Of a DNA stretch of 64,000 nt, positions 15,926 through 25,514 are shown one piece after another. The DNA comes from Reichenbachiella ulvae (lineage in GTDB: Bacteria; Bacteroidota; Bacteroidia; Cytophagales; Cyclobacteriaceae), in NCBI RefSeq assembly GCF_025833875.1, contig NZ_JAOYOD010000001.1, forward strand, positions 992,001 to 1,056,000, in the 5' to 3' direction. The translations under genes were made by a program, and so were the position numbers. The notes below the pieces were generated by a model. That model was not told the origin of the DNA. It ran no database searches and saw nothing but the letters and a program-made list of their open reading frames with translations. Each line of letters starts with the position of its first letter. Within the stretch, counting starts at the first letter, position 1.

Positions 15926-17150
15926 TTTCCAACTGATCTTTCTTGATTCGAAAGGCGATGTAAAGTATACTGATGCCGATACTCAATGCGGTAAGTATAG
16001 TAATGAAACTGGTCCAGTCAGCTATTTGATGCTTATTCAAGATCAGAATAAGCACTAATCCCATATAGAGGAGTCTGGCTACTTCTAAAACAATGGCCCA
16101 GGTTTTGGCTTGCATTAAGGCTCCCCAGCTGATGATCATAGCAAAGATTCTTATGGATAGTAAAAAGCGATTGAGTCCCGTCAATGGACTGGACAGATCC
16201 ACTGTGACAAATAGATAAGCAAGAGAAAGTATGACCTGTGAAATAAGGTAGGGTGTGAGGTGGCTGAATTGCTCGCTTTGATATTTCACTTGTTCCTCTT
16301 TTGTATATCCGATTCGGTCGACTTTTTGGGTTTCCAAGCCTCTGGGGCGCCAACCTAATGGCATGAACCATAATCGAAACTTGTCCCACCAGTAAGGGGC
16401 TGCTATGGCATCATCCCAAAGCTGTTTCCAATATTGGAAATTGATATAGATAGGGTCCCAGGTACGGGGTGGATGTGTGACCCCATAGCAGACTTCTTCT
16501 TTTTCTTCTTCAAAGGTTCCGAATAGCTTGTCCCAAATGATCAGGAATTCTGAAAAGTTCTTGTCGATATATTGAGGATTGACACCATGGTGTACCCGGT
16601 GGTGGGAGGGAGTTACAAAGAATTTTTCGAACCATCCGAGTTTCTTGATCAGCCGCGTATGATGCCAATAGGCCAGTAGCAAATGAACGGCCGCTACTGC
16701 ATAGATCGCCTCTGGACTGAAGCCTATTAAAACCAATATCCAATCGAAAAACAGGAACTGAAAGATTCTTTGTGTGAAGCTGGCTCGAATTCCTACGGAT
16801 AGATTCATTTCTTCTGAAGAGTGATGAGGCATATGGGCAGCCCAAAAGATATTGATGCTGTGCCCCGTCCGGTGAAACCAGTAAAAAAGAAAATCCTGGA
16901 GGAGCAAAAGGATCAAAAGCGTATACCAATTGGTGGGGATCTGCCAGGGGGCAAATTGAAAGAGCCAACCGTACCACTTGAGTACAAAAAATGCCACCGC
17001 TAGATTGACGCACTGATTACCTATGCCAGTGGCCAGATTGGTAATCGTGTCTTGAAATGGATAGAAGCCATTTTTAGTTTTGATACTTACGACTACCTCT
17101 ACCAACAGCAGTACCAATACAATCGGTATGATGAAAGCATAGATGTTCAT
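15906..17150 (-). CDS. Sterol desaturase / fatty acid hydroxylase family protein
   Basis: This 414-residue membrane protein has four to five hydrophobic segments in the first 200 residues and three further ones in the C-terminal 110. The three histidine clusters that hold the di-iron centre are present: HRTGH (HxxxH), HMPHHS (HxxHH) and, after the hairpin, HRVHHG (HxxHH). Such enzymes hydroxylate or desaturate lipids using O2. The C-terminal membrane part (after about residue 290) is an extension seen in the alkylglycerol-monooxygenase-like branch. The ATG at 17150 places the first helix at the N-terminus; an in-frame ATG 21 codons upstream is possible. The substrate is unknown. Confidence 0.9.
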   Translation of the reverse strand: MNIYAFIIPIVLVLLLVEVVVSIKTKNGFYPFQDTITNLATGIGNQCVNLAVAFFVLKWYGWLFQFAPWQIPTNWYTLLILLLLQDFLFYWFHRTGHSINIFWAAHMPHHSSEEMNLSVGIRASFTQRIFQFLFFDWILVLIGFSPEAIYAVAAVHLLLAYWHHTRLIKKLGWFEKFFVTPSHHRVHHGVNPQYIDKNFSEFLIIWDKLFGTFEEEKEEVCYGVTHPPRTWDPIYINFQYWKQLWDDAIAAPYWWDKFRLWFMPLGWRPRGLETQKVDRIGYTKEEQVKYQSEQFSHLTPYLISQVILSLAYLFVTVDLSSPLTGLNRFLLSIRIFAMIISWGALMQAKTWAIVLEVARLLYMGLVLILILNKHQIADWTSFITILTALSIGISILYIAFRIKKDQLETSSISS

Positions 17151-17298
17151 TTTTTGGGTTTGTGTTGTGACTATTAAACGAATGAATGCTGGATTCAGTT
17201 TGTTGATAGCCAATTATTTAATGGTCCAACATAGAATAACTACCCTTCAGTAGAAACTTGTTTTAATTAGAGGGTGTTTTCTGGTCGGACTAATCAAT

Positions 17299-17306
17299 TA
17301 TATTTG
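17299..17306 (+). promoter_or_regulatory. Candidate -7 element TATATTTG, sensor gene
   Basis: A full match to TAnnTTTG, 19 bases before the ATG of the Cache-AlbA_2 gene; a T-rich TTTTCTG lies at about the -33 position. Confidence 0.5.
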
Positions 17307-17325
17307 CCGCATCTAATTTATACTT

Positions 17326-18876
17326 ATGAAGCCCCGTTTTAAAAAGCTCTTTTTAAATCTATCGGTATTGATCGTTATTGTGGCTTTGGCATTATTGGGC
17401 TATGTCACAGTCACCATTCAAAAAGCCAGAACAGAGCTATCAAAACAAGCCATTAAGGAATTGTCCGATCGATCGATGGAGCACTTTGAGGCCTTCTACA
17501 ATCCGATTGATCGTATGGCTGCCATTCTCAGTGATTGGGGCAGGGAAGAGGTGCTATTGATAGACGATCCTCAGAGGTTAACTGCACAATTGATGCCCTT
17601 GCTTAAGGAGCTTCAGCTTATTTCAGGTTTGTCCATTGCGGATACATTAGGGAACTCCTATTACTTGACTCAGCTAGAAGGCAACTGGCTATATAGGTAC
17701 TATCAGAAGGAAACTGGATTGTATCATTGGGTCACTATTGATAGCACAATGACGGTTCTGGCTGATCGGGAGGAAGAGCTGGATTATGATCCGAAAACCA
17801 GAGCCTGGTATCAATTAGGTATGTCTGAGGTGGAGATAAGAAGACCACTATGGACTAAGGCTTATTCTTTTAGCGATAGTCAGGATTGGGGAGTTAGTGG
17901 AGTGGTCAATTGGCAGGATTCTACCAAGGGTACCATAGTAGCTGCCGTGGATATTCCTTTAAAAAATCTCTTTACTCGTATTTCTACCTTTGGGAAAGGT
18001 AGTGGTTCCCAGTCCTTTTTGTTTAATGATGAGGAGAAGGTTTTTGATCCCAATCACTCCCCTCAGTTTTTTGTTTCTACGACTGAACTGGATGAATACT
18101 TTGATAAAGTACTCAATGTTTGGTCAGACTCTGCAGGTTTTCAAAGCAATAGTTTTGAGTGGTCAGGTGATAAGTACTGGGTAGGTTTACAGCCCCTACA
18201 TATCACTCAGAGAAGCATATGGTTGGCTACATTCACAAGAGAGGGGAATTTCTTCACAGTGCTAGGTAACAATTTTGCCTCAGTCGGAGTGGTATCTGTC
18301 ATGATCGTTCTGCTAGGGATATTAGTAGCGTTTTGGTTAGTTCGACGTGCCAAACCTCAGATCGAAGCACCAGAGATTGAGATGTCAAACTTTGAATCTA
18401 GTGTGAAATCATGGATAGCTCAGGGTGAGGGTAGTCAGGTCGAATTCAAAAGCACGGTTAGAATGAATTTGCATTCGAACAACCCTGGTAAGGAAATAGA
18501 GTTAGCCTGGCTCAAAGGTGTAGTAGCTTTCTTGAATACTGATGGCGGCTTATTGTTTTTAGGAGTAGATGATGAAGGAGAATTTTTAGGGCTGAATGCT
18601 GACCGTTTTCCTAATGAAGATAAATGTTTGCTCCATGTCAAAAATCTAATCAAAGAGCATATTGGTCCCAGTTATTTTCAATTTATAGATTTTGGAGTCA
18701 GAAGTGTAGAAGGGATGAATCTGGTATACATTCAGGTCAAACCTTCAACAATTGCCGCTTATTTGAAACCAAAGACAGGAGAGGAGATTTTCTACATTCG
18801 GAGTGGTCCTGCCAGCGAAAAGCTGCCAATGAGTAAGGTTGTAGATTACCTCAAAAGACGCAGGGTATTCGAATAA
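17326..18876 (+). CDS. Transmembrane Cache-type sensor fused to AlbA_2 (Schlafen-like) domain
   Basis: This 516-residue protein has a membrane segment at about 9-29, an extracytoplasmic part of 290 residues, a second membrane segment at about 319-341, and a cytoplasmic C-terminal domain. The outer part has a coiled start and the PDC/Cache pattern (YDPKTRAWYQLG, then PLWTKAYSFSD, GVSGVVNW and IVAAVDIPL), as in chemoreceptors and sensor kinases. The inner domain (about 366-500) is AlbA_2, the putative DNA/RNA-binding domain of Schlafen and divergent AAA_4 proteins: GEGSQVEFKST, FLNTDGGLLFLGVDDEG and YIRSGPASEKL. A small molecule outside could thus control a nucleic-acid-binding or nuclease-like domain inside. 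No HTH follows. Confidence 0.85.
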   Translation: MKPRFKKLFLNLSVLIVIVALALLGYVTVTIQKARTELSKQAIKELSDRSMEHFEAFYNPIDRMAAILSDWGREEVLLIDDPQRLTAQLMPLLKELQLISGLSIADTLGNSYYLTQLEGNWLYRYYQKETGLYHWVTIDSTMTVLADREEELDYDPKTRAWYQLGMSEVEIRRPLWTKAYSFSDSQDWGVSGVVNWQDSTKGTIVAAVDIPLKNLFTRISTFGKGSGSQSFLFNDEEKVFDPNHSPQFFVSTTELDEYFDKVLNVWSDSAGFQSNSFEWSGDKYWVGLQPLHITQRSIWLATFTREGNFFTVLGNNFASVGVVSVMIVLLGILVAFWLVRRAKPQIEAPEIEMSNFESSVKSWIAQGEGSQVEFKSTVRMNLHSNNPGKEIELAWLKGVVAFLNTDGGLLFLGVDDEGEFLGLNADRFPNEDKCLLHVKNLIKEHIGPSYFQFIDFGVRSVEGMNLVYIQVKPSTIAAYLKPKTGEEIFYIRSGPASEKLPMSKVVDYLKRRRVFE

Positions 18877-18936
18877 GTATTTATTCTCTCTCTTACCTTG
18901 GCTATTGAGAAAACCTGAAGCATTTTTGCTCTCAAC

Positions 18937-19320
18937 TTGAAAATAGCAAAGGACATATTGATCTTTATACTGGCTCTGAATACCCTTGCTAGTACATTGG
19001 CTGTGCCGCTGATTTATATGGATTTTGGGATGAGGCGTGATTATATCGCTGAAGTCCTTTGTATCAACCGTGACAAACCCATGCTCAACTGTGACGGCAA
19101 GTGTTATCTAGCCAAAAAATTAAAGGCTGCACAAGAGCAACAGGACAAAGAAAATGAGAGCATTAATATCAAGTCGGCTCCCTCATTTTTTGCGCAGCTA
19201 TTAGAAATGATCAGTTTTGATCGTTCTGTCAATACGAGCTCGCCTATTTATCAGGACCGTGTTTTACACTTTGTGCTTTCTACATTCCTATCCGAAGTTT
19301 TCGTCCCACCCCGGGCTTGA
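18937..19320 (+). CDS. Small membrane-associated Cys-rich protein, copper-cluster associated
   Basis: This 127-residue protein starts at TTG. A hydrophobic N-terminus (about 5-27) may be a signal or anchor. The motif CINRDKPMLNCDGKCYLAKK (three Cys within 16 residues) is the striking part; the rest is a charged stretch and a hydrophobic C-terminal segment ending VPPRA. No domain name can be given with certainty. It is directly upstream, in the same direction, of the MbnP-MbnH-outer membrane protein genes, and metal binding by the Cys cluster fits that context. The role is inferred from context. Confidence 0.72.
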   Translation: MKIAKDILIFILALNTLASTLAVPLIYMDFGMRRDYIAEVLCINRDKPMLNCDGKCYLAKKLKAAQEQQDKENESINIKSAPSFFAQLLEMISFDRSVNTSSPIYQDRVLHFVLSTFLSEVFVPPRA

Positions 19321-19501
19321 TTGAATGATTTTATTGGTGTCCATAAGTTTTGCGGTAAACGCAAGCTGATGGTAGGGCTATGCCTCTACTCTTCGTTTGA
19401 TTCATGGCGTTGAGCTAGAAATAGCAATTCATGCATAGTCTAAAAAATTCTTTTAAGAATGAGGCAGGTAGGATGTCTCACAACTTTTAATTCGATCAAA
19501 A

Positions 19502-20314
19502 ATGAAATACATATATTATCTAGGGGGAATGATCGCTTTTGCATTGCTATCCTCATGTGAAGAAAACAATGATTCTAATAGTGCTGGTACAATCGAGATC
19601 AAATTCGATAATGTAGTAGGAGAGAAGCAGTCCGGTATTTTGTCCAACCCATACAATGAAGATTACCCTTTTACGACTGCCAAGGTTCAGGACTATAACC
19701 TGACTTTGGTCAAATACATCGTGAGTGAAATTGTATTAGAAGGGCCAGAAGGTGCTTATTATGCAGATGATCTAGTAATAGCAGGGGATGATGTTAACGG
19801 TTATTATCTGGTAGATGAGTCCAACCTCTCTAGTCAAAATGTGACCATAGAAGGAATCATGCCTGGAATCTATGATCAAATTAGTTTCAAGATCGGAATA
19901 GAGGAAGAAGGTGTAGATCAGGGTGCGAGCATCATACTAGATGGAATGTTCTGGACATGGAATAGCGGCTACATTGGAATAAAAGTAGAAGGGCAATCGC
20001 CTCAGAGCGACGGTGAGTCCTTTGGTGAAACCATTGAAGAAGAAAATCCACGAGGTTTTGGTTATCATATCGGTGGATGGGGTTCACCTAACAATGTAAG
20101 AACAGTCACGATTGATATGGATGAAATACTGGTGAGTCCGGATTTCAAACCAGAGATTCACCTTGTTGCGGATATCGCTAAATTTTTAGATGGAGGAGAA
20201 ACCTTTGATTTCTCTGTTCAAAACAGCGTTCATCACCCTCAGGCAGGTTCTGTATATGCTGATAACATCCCCTTGATGTTCTCATTTGATCACGTGCATA
20301 ACAATCCACTTTGA
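19502..20314 (+). CDS. MbnP-family copper-binding lipoprotein
   Basis: This 270-residue protein has a lipobox (LLSSC, Cys19) and the MbnP layout: IEIKFDNVVG, a long beta-sandwich, LTLVKYIVSEI, the MFWTWNSGYIGIKVEG segment and a C-terminal FSFDHVHNNPL. MbnP proteins bind copper after a partner di-haem enzyme, MbnH, oxidises a tryptophan to kynurenine; Trp residues are present in FWTW. The next gene encodes such a partner and overlaps its stop by one base (TGATG), so the pair is coupled. Membership is well supported; that copper is the metal here follows from characterised MbnP proteins. Confidence 0.88.
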   Translation: MKYIYYLGGMIAFALLSSCEENNDSNSAGTIEIKFDNVVGEKQSGILSNPYNEDYPFTTAKVQDYNLTLVKYIVSEIVLEGPEGAYYADDLVIAGDDVNGYYLVDESNLSSQNVTIEGIMPGIYDQISFKIGIEEEGVDQGASIILDGMFWTWNSGYIGIKVEGQSPQSDGESFGETIEEENPRGFGYHIGGWGSPNNVRTVTIDMDEILVSPDFKPEIHLVADIAKFLDGGETFDFSVQNSVHHPQAGSVYADNIPLMFSFDHVHNNPL

Positions 20315-21336
20315 TGCAAAGGCTGTTTGTATCGGTGTTTTTTGCTGTGTTTTTATTTTCCTGTGACCATGGAAGTGAAAACACGGTGCCTTTTGGTTTT
20401 CAGCAACCGGAGCATTTTCCTGAGGCGACTTATACATTTGAAAACAATCCGGTGACAAAAGAAGGGTTCGAATTAGGAAAGTTCATTTTCAATGACCCTC
20501 TACTATCTCGTGACAGTACGATTTCTTGTGCTTCATGCCACGATCAGCGTGTGGCTTTTGCTGATCCGCAGCATCGATTGAGTATTGGGATTGATGGTAG
20601 GCTGGGAGAGCGAAATGCGCCTCCCATTTTCAACCTGGCTTTCGTCAATGAGTTCTTTTGGGATGGTGGTGTGGTGCATGTGGATTTTATTTCCCTCAAT
20701 CCAATTGCTAATCCGTTAGAAATGGATCATGATGTTGCTCTGGTGATAGAAGATATGAAAAGCGATCCAGAGTATCAGCAGAAGTTTGCTGCGGCCTTTG
20801 GGGAAGGAAAGGAAATCAATAGCGCCAGAATGCTGCACGCTTTGTCCCAATTCATGGTGATGATGGTGTCAGCCAATTCGCGTTACGATCAATACTTGCT
20901 AGAAGGCGAGGCTTTGAGTGAGGCGGAACTTAGAGGTTTAGCGCTTTTCGAAAACAATTGTGCTAGCTGCCATGAAGGGATACTCTTTACGGATCGCGGT
21001 TTTCACAACAATGGTCTGGACAGTGAGTTTACTGATGTCGGCCGCTATCTGATCACGGAACGTGACGAAGACTTGGGTAAGTTCAAAACGCCCAGCCTTC
21101 GTAACATTGCCCTTACGGCTCCCTTCATGCATGATGGGCGTTTCAAGAGCTTGGAGGAGGTGCTGCATCAATATGCAGAAGCAGTAAAAGATGCTCAAAC
21201 TCTTGATGCAAGCTTGAAAGCTGATGGCCGGTTGGGTATTTCTTTGACCGATCAGGAACAGTTTGATATCATCGCCTTTTTAGAAACACTCACCGACGAA
21301 TCCTTCGTCTCCAACCCTTTGTTTTTTGCTCCATGA
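20314..21336 (+). CDS. MbnH-like di-haem cytochrome c peroxidase-family enzyme
   Basis: This 340-residue lipoprotein (lipobox LFSC) has two c-type haem sites, CASCH near residues 71-75 and CASCH near residues 217-221, the second in FENNCASCHEG. The MauG/CcpA fold markers follow: LGKFIFNDPLLS, FADP, LSQFMVMMVSANSRYD, KFKTPSLRNIALTAPFMHDGRF. In the MbnH branch the enzyme forms a high-valent bis-Fe state and modifies a tryptophan of MbnP. The gene starts within the MbnP stop and its own stop overlaps the next ATG (ATGA), so all three proteins are made together. A classical H2O2-detoxifying peroxidase is the alternative, but the MbnP neighbour argues for MbnH. Confidence 0.9.
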   Translation: MQRLFVSVFFAVFLFSCDHGSENTVPFGFQQPEHFPEATYTFENNPVTKEGFELGKFIFNDPLLSRDSTISCASCHDQRVAFADPQHRLSIGIDGRLGERNAPPIFNLAFVNEFFWDGGVVHVDFISLNPIANPLEMDHDVALVIEDMKSDPEYQQKFAAAFGEGKEINSARMLHALSQFMVMMVSANSRYDQYLLEGEALSEAELRGLALFENNCASCHEGILFTDRGFHNNGLDSEFTDVGRYLITERDEDLGKFKTPSLRNIALTAPFMHDGRFKSLEEVLHQYAEAVKDAQTLDASLKADGRLGISLTDQEQFDIIAFLETLTDESFVSNPLFFAP

Positions 21337-22271
21337 GAATTTTAATAACAACCCTTTTTCTTCTTACCTCATTTTCTACCTGGGCCTGCGATATTTGCGG
21401 TTGCCAGTTAGGCGCTTATTCTTTTGGGATATTGTCTCAGAACCCGTCGCACTTTATAGGCTTCAGGTACAGTCAGGCGCAGTTCCATGCTTCGATCGAT
21501 AATGAGGTGCTCGCAGACGAATACTCTGATGATACGTACCAGATGGTAGAGCTGATGGGGCGTTATATGATCAATTCCAAATGGTATGTTACAGCTTCTC
21601 TTCCTTATGGAATCAACAAAATGGATGGCAATAGCCAGCAAGTTTCTATCAATGGGATCGGAGACCCTATCCTGCTTTCTTATTATAATCTTTTCAACAC
21701 CAGTAGTGAGAATTTTCGAAAGTGGAATCATTCGTTATTGTTGGGTGCGGGGTTGAAATTTCCATTGGGTGAGTATGATGCAGAAGATCAAGATCAGATC
21801 ATCAATCGCAATTTTCAATTGGGGTCGGGTAGTTTGGATTATTTGGTTGCTTCGATCTATACTGTCAAATACCAAAACTGGGGATTGAATCTGGAAGGAA
21901 GCTATAAGATCAATTCGAAGAATAATTTGGATTATCGTATCGGAAATCAATTCAATGCGCTGGCTAAGGTTTATTATGCTTTGATCCAGCCTGAATTCAG
22001 TTTGCTACCTTATGTGGGGATGGTTTATGAGCAGTCTGCTATGCACACTGAGGAGGGCTTCAAGCAAATCAATACAGGCGGCAAAGTGACTATGGGCCAA
22101 ATAGGTTTACAGGCCTATGCGGGACCCGTTATGCTGATGGGGAATTATAATATGATTGTTTCCCAGTACTTTAATACCGATAGCCGAAGTACCATTACTT
22201 CCGACAATCGTTTTCAGCTTGGGTTGGTGTTTAATCTTTCGTTAGGAGCTAAGAGGGAGATGGATCTTTAA
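21333..22271 (+). CDS. Outer membrane beta-barrel protein with CDICGC motif
   Basis: This 312-residue secreted protein has a signal peptide (cut after STWA) immediately followed by CDICGCQLG, a compact metal-binding-type Cys cluster at the mature N-terminus. The rest alternates polar and aromatic residues in strands ending in FNLSLG, as in outer-membrane porin/transporter-like proteins. Its start overlaps the MbnH stop (ATGA). Together with MbnP and MbnH it suggests copper (or another soft metal) capture at the cell surface. The barrel call is from pattern only; the role is inferred. Its 3' end overlaps the convergent DUF3108 gene by 4 bp. Confidence 0.8.
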   Translation: MRILITTLFLLTSFSTWACDICGCQLGAYSFGILSQNPSHFIGFRYSQAQFHASIDNEVLADEYSDDTYQMVELMGRYMINSKWYVTASLPYGINKMDGNSQQVSINGIGDPILLSYYNLFNTSSENFRKWNHSLLLGAGLKFPLGEYDAEDQDQIINRNFQLGSGSLDYLVASIYTVKYQNWGLNLEGSYKINSKNNLDYRIGNQFNALAKVYYALIQPEFSLLPYVGMVYEQSAMHTEEGFKQINTGGKVTMGQIGLQAYAGPVMLMGNYNMIVSQYFNTDSRSTITSDNRFQLGLVFNLSLGAKREMDL

Positions 22272-23077
22272 AAATCGGGATCCTCTCCATCAATTGCAGT
22301 CAGTTCACAGCGTGCGTTACCAAAGGCCATTTTGGATTGAATCACCAGTGGGATATTGCGTCCATCTGTGGACATCCAACCAAAGATAGGTCTGCCTACG
22401 GTATACTTTCTGTCTTCTGGAAAGTAGATTTGAACGCGATGTGCACTTACTTTATCTTCTTCAAATTTGATCTTTTCGATTCCATTGTAGATCAAGCATA
22501 CAGGATAGACTTTTTTGTCATAGTGGCACCTGATGGTTACTGTATCACCTTTGGGGACTCTAAACCAGTTGACATCCATGAAGTAGACGAGAGTACTGAC
22601 TATGTCGTAGCTATCATCTGTCATGTTTACTTTCCATGCTCTTGGATCCTTTTCATCCTTTTTAGTTTTGATAGCCTTAACATCTATTATATTCTTTTCA
22701 CGGTCAAATTGATTCCACTGATCCCAGAAACCATTTTTGATCGTAACATGTTTTTCTGAAAAGTAAGGCTGCAGGCTTTTACTGTTTATGATCGATAAAT
22801 AGTCGTCATCCATATCTGTGAAAAAAGCCGCCATCCCATCGGTATACGCATGAGCCTTCACCACATGATGGTAGTCATTGTTGATGATCCTTGAGTTCTC
22901 CTGAAAGCTCAGGCTACCGCCACCTAACGTGAACCACCCCAATTTAAATTTATATTCCAGGTTTTCGGCTTTCATTTTTTTTTCTTTGCCATCACCAGGA
23001 TTTTTGGATTGGGCATAACTAGGGCCGGACAACAGGAGGAATATTGACAGGTATGCTTTGATAAAACTCAATTTCAT
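22268..23077 (-). CDS. DUF3108 domain secreted protein
   Basis: This 269-residue protein has a signal peptide (to about residue 22, PSYAQ). The mature part shows DUF3108 features: LEYKFKLGWFTLGGGSLSF near the start, then a ladder of beta strands with AYTDGMAAFFTDMDDDYLS and, near the end, FPEDRKYTVGRPIFGWMSTDGRNIPLVIQSKMAFGNARCELT. DUF3108 proteins are periplasmic or outer-membrane-associated and lack a defined function. The ATG at 23077 gives a clean signal peptide; an upstream in-frame start ten codons earlier is less likely. It stands alone, convergent with the copper-type cluster. Confidence 0.87.
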   Translation of the reverse strand: MKLSFIKAYLSIFLLLSGPSYAQSKNPGDGKEKKMKAENLEYKFKLGWFTLGGGSLSFQENSRIINNDYHHVVKAHAYTDGMAAFFTDMDDDYLSIINSKSLQPYFSEKHVTIKNGFWDQWNQFDREKNIIDVKAIKTKKDEKDPRAWKVNMTDDSYDIVSTLVYFMDVNWFRVPKGDTVTIRCHYDKKVYPVCLIYNGIEKIKFEEDKVSAHRVQIYFPEDRKYTVGRPIFGWMSTDGRNIPLVIQSKMAFGNARCELTAIDGEDPDF

Positions 23078-23171
23078 TTTTATTCCTTTTGTGACTAAAA
23101 TAATCAAATGCTTTTGAAATACTAAAACTAGATTGCATCGAAAATGTTATCCTAATTTCATATTTCTATTC

Positions 23172-24344
23172 ATGGGTTATCAATATTCAGACCAAAAATT
23201 TTGTCCTATGCCCTGGTTGCATCTTCATGTGGATACTCAGGGCCTTATAAAGGCCTGTTGCAGCACTTCAGTGACTTTTGGTAATTTGAATAAAGATAGT
23301 GTTTCCGAAATATGGCAGAGTAAAAGTATCAATGACTTTCGTCAGCAGGTGATAAAATCTGGGGTGGATAAAAGGTGTGCAGCATGTCTCAATAGAGAAG
23401 CTTCTGGCAAGTCCAGTATGAGAACCGAAACACTGGCAAGGTACCCTGATTTGAGTCAGTCAATTCTCGATAATGAAGGAAAGGTTGATACTAAACCTGT
23501 ATATCTGGATTTAAGATTTTCTAATCTCTGCAATCTTCGCTGTAGGACTTGTTGGCATGGAGCGAGTTCTAGTTGGTTCAAAGAAGCCAAAGCGCTGAAG
23601 AATACCGCAGCAGATCAAGCGATCATTCGTGCTACGGAAAACAACAGTGAGATAATCCAGGGGGTGTTGCAGTTGGCTGAAGAGGTGGAGGAGGTGTATT
23701 TTGCCGGAGGAGAGCCACTGATGATGGAAGAGCATTATCAATTATTGGATCTGCTGTGTCAGTCTGGTCAGCAACCCCTGCTTAGGTATAATACAAATCT
23801 TTCCATTTTAAAATTGAAGAATCAGCATGTCCTGGAATTCTGGAAAGAATTTAAAAAGGTTCAGCTTTCCGTCAGTGTAGACGAAATAGAAGAAAGAGGT
23901 GAGTATGTCAGAAAAGGATTGAAATGGGAGGTGCTGGTGGACAATATGCGGCAGATCAAGAAAGAATGTCCACATGTCAAACTCGAAATTGCTCCGACGG
24001 TCAGTGTATTTAATGTAGGACGATTAGGCTTGCTACATCGATACTTTGTTGAAAAAGAATTGATATCCGTCAATGACATCTATTTGAATATGCTGGATCG
24101 ACCCTTTTACTACAACATCGTGAATCTGAGTGATAGGGAGAAGCAAAGTGCTACTTCAGAGATACGTGCACATTTGGACTGGTTGCGGGAAAATCAAGCC
24201 AATGAAATCATGATGAATGAGTTCGAATCCATCATTAGTTATATGAATAGTCGAACAGCTAGTGAAAAGCAAATGAATAAGAGGGTGGAGGCTGATGCCC
24301 TTTTGGATAAAATACGTGGTGAAAAGTTTCCGTTGATTGAATGA
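23172..24344 (+). CDS. Radical SAM protein, twitch-domain type
   Basis: This 390-residue protein has the radical SAM cluster CNLRCRTC (about residue 132), which binds the 4Fe-4S that cleaves S-adenosylmethionine, with FAGGEPL as the glycine-rich SAM motif. An N-terminal SPASM-like region (about 8-75) has FCPMPW, ACC and KRCAAC, typical of the twitch-domain radical SAM group, in which an auxiliary iron-sulphur site precedes the main one. The ATG at 23172 is chosen over an upstream TTG. Substrates in this group are unknown or peptides; no precursor peptide gene is seen next to it. The pirin gene follows 70 bp downstream. Confidence 0.9.
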   Translation: MGYQYSDQKFCPMPWLHLHVDTQGLIKACCSTSVTFGNLNKDSVSEIWQSKSINDFRQQVIKSGVDKRCAACLNREASGKSSMRTETLARYPDLSQSILDNEGKVDTKPVYLDLRFSNLCNLRCRTCWHGASSSWFKEAKALKNTAADQAIIRATENNSEIIQGVLQLAEEVEEVYFAGGEPLMMEEHYQLLDLLCQSGQQPLLRYNTNLSILKLKNQHVLEFWKEFKKVQLSVSVDEIEERGEYVRKGLKWEVLVDNMRQIKKECPHVKLEIAPTVSVFNVGRLGLLHRYFVEKELISVNDIYLNMLDRPFYYNIVNLSDREKQSATSEIRAHLDWLRENQANEIMMNEFESIISYMNSRTASEKQMNKRVEADALLDKIRGEKFPLIE

Positions 24345-24417
24345 GGAAAAACAGTGAAATACGGAACATTTTTCTTTGTATATTGTATATATGTTGTAAC
24401 ACATAAAACAACAGAAG

Positions 24418-25434
24418 ATGTCAGGTAAGATTATAAATATAGAGCCCATGGTATTTCCATGGAGGACACAAGATCCATTTCTTTTTTGTGCGCACCATAG
24501 GGATTTGTATCCCAAAGGCAATGAGGATTTTGGACCAGATGCCAGTTTAGCTGGACGTAATATTGGACAGGATTTCTCTATTAAGGATGGCTTCAGAATG
24601 TATCATGGTACCAAAGTGCCAGGTTTTCCTTACCATCCGCATAGAGGTTTCGAAACCGTCACTATTGCCAAAGAAGGTGTGGTAGATCACTCGGATTCTT
24701 TGGGAGCAGCGGGTCGCTTCAGCGATGGAGATGTGCAATGGATGACCGCCGGTCGAGGAGTTCAGCACTCAGAGATGTTCCCTTTGCTGAATAAAGATAA
24801 TGGTAATACCCTGGAGATCTTTCAAATCTGGTTGAATTTGCCGGCTAAGAGTAAACTGGTTGAGCCTCACTTCGCTATGCTTTGGAATGAAAAGATCCCT
24901 GTAGTAACGCAGGAAACGGATGGCGCAAAAGCTAGCGCGCGCATCATAGCAGGGGCATTCGGTGATCAACAGCCGTTGGCACCAGCACCAGACTCCTGGG
25001 CTGCAGATACCGATCATGAAGTGGCGATATGGTCTATGAAGCTAGAACCTGGAGCTGAGTTGATGTTGCCAGGTGCAAAAAGTGCTGAAGCCACACGTAC
25101 GCTCTATTTCTATCAGGGTACAGGGTTAGAAATGGAAGGACAAGTCATTCCTGACTATCATTTGGTAGACGTAGATAGTACAGAGGAGCTTACTCTGAAA
25201 GGCGGGGCTGAAGAGTGTCATGTACTGCTATTGCAAGGTAAACCAATCAAGGAGCCCGTAGTTCAGCATGGACCGTTTGTGATGAATACGCAGGAGCAGA
25301 TTCATCAAACGATGCTCGAATATGGTCGTACGCAGTTTGGTGGATGGCCCTGGTCAAAAGCTGAGCAAGTCCATGATCCTGCCAAAGGACGCTTCGCTCT
25401 TCATGCTGATGGCAGAGAAGAAGTGCCAGAGTGA
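24418..25434 (+). CDS. Pirin family protein
   Basis: This 338-residue cytoplasmic bicupin has the pirin N-domain metal site: [14 protein letters not shown], with the two His of HPH, and downstream GVQHSEMF with the third His and the Glu. The C-terminal cupin (about 190-300) follows. Some pirins act as quercetin dioxygenases, others as redox-linked regulators, so the exact reaction is not given. It is about 50 residues longer than typical bacterial pirins, with a Bacteroidota-type N-terminus ([17 protein letters not shown]) and an extended C-terminus. It stands as a single gene. Confidence 0.92.
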   Translation: MSGKIINIEPMVFPWRTQDPFLFCAHHRDLYPKGNEDFGPDASLAGRNIGQDFSIKDGFRMYHGTKVPGFPYHPHRGFETVTIAKEGVVDHSDSLGAAGRFSDGDVQWMTAGRGVQHSEMFPLLNKDNGNTLEIFQIWLNLPAKSKLVEPHFAMLWNEKIPVVTQETDGAKASARIIAGAFGDQQPLAPAPDSWAADTDHEVAIWSMKLEPGAELMLPGAKSAEATRTLYFYQGTGLEMEGQVIPDYHLVDVDSTEELTLKGGAEECHVLLLQGKPIKEPVVQHGPFVMNTQEQIHQTMLEYGRTQFGGWPWSKAEQVHDPAKGRFALHADGREEVPE

Positions 25435-25514
25435 TATATTAGCTAGATTTTAGTAGTAAGACATTAGTCTGGATTAATCTAAACACTAGTGCCTAAGATC
25501 TAGCTACTTATAAA

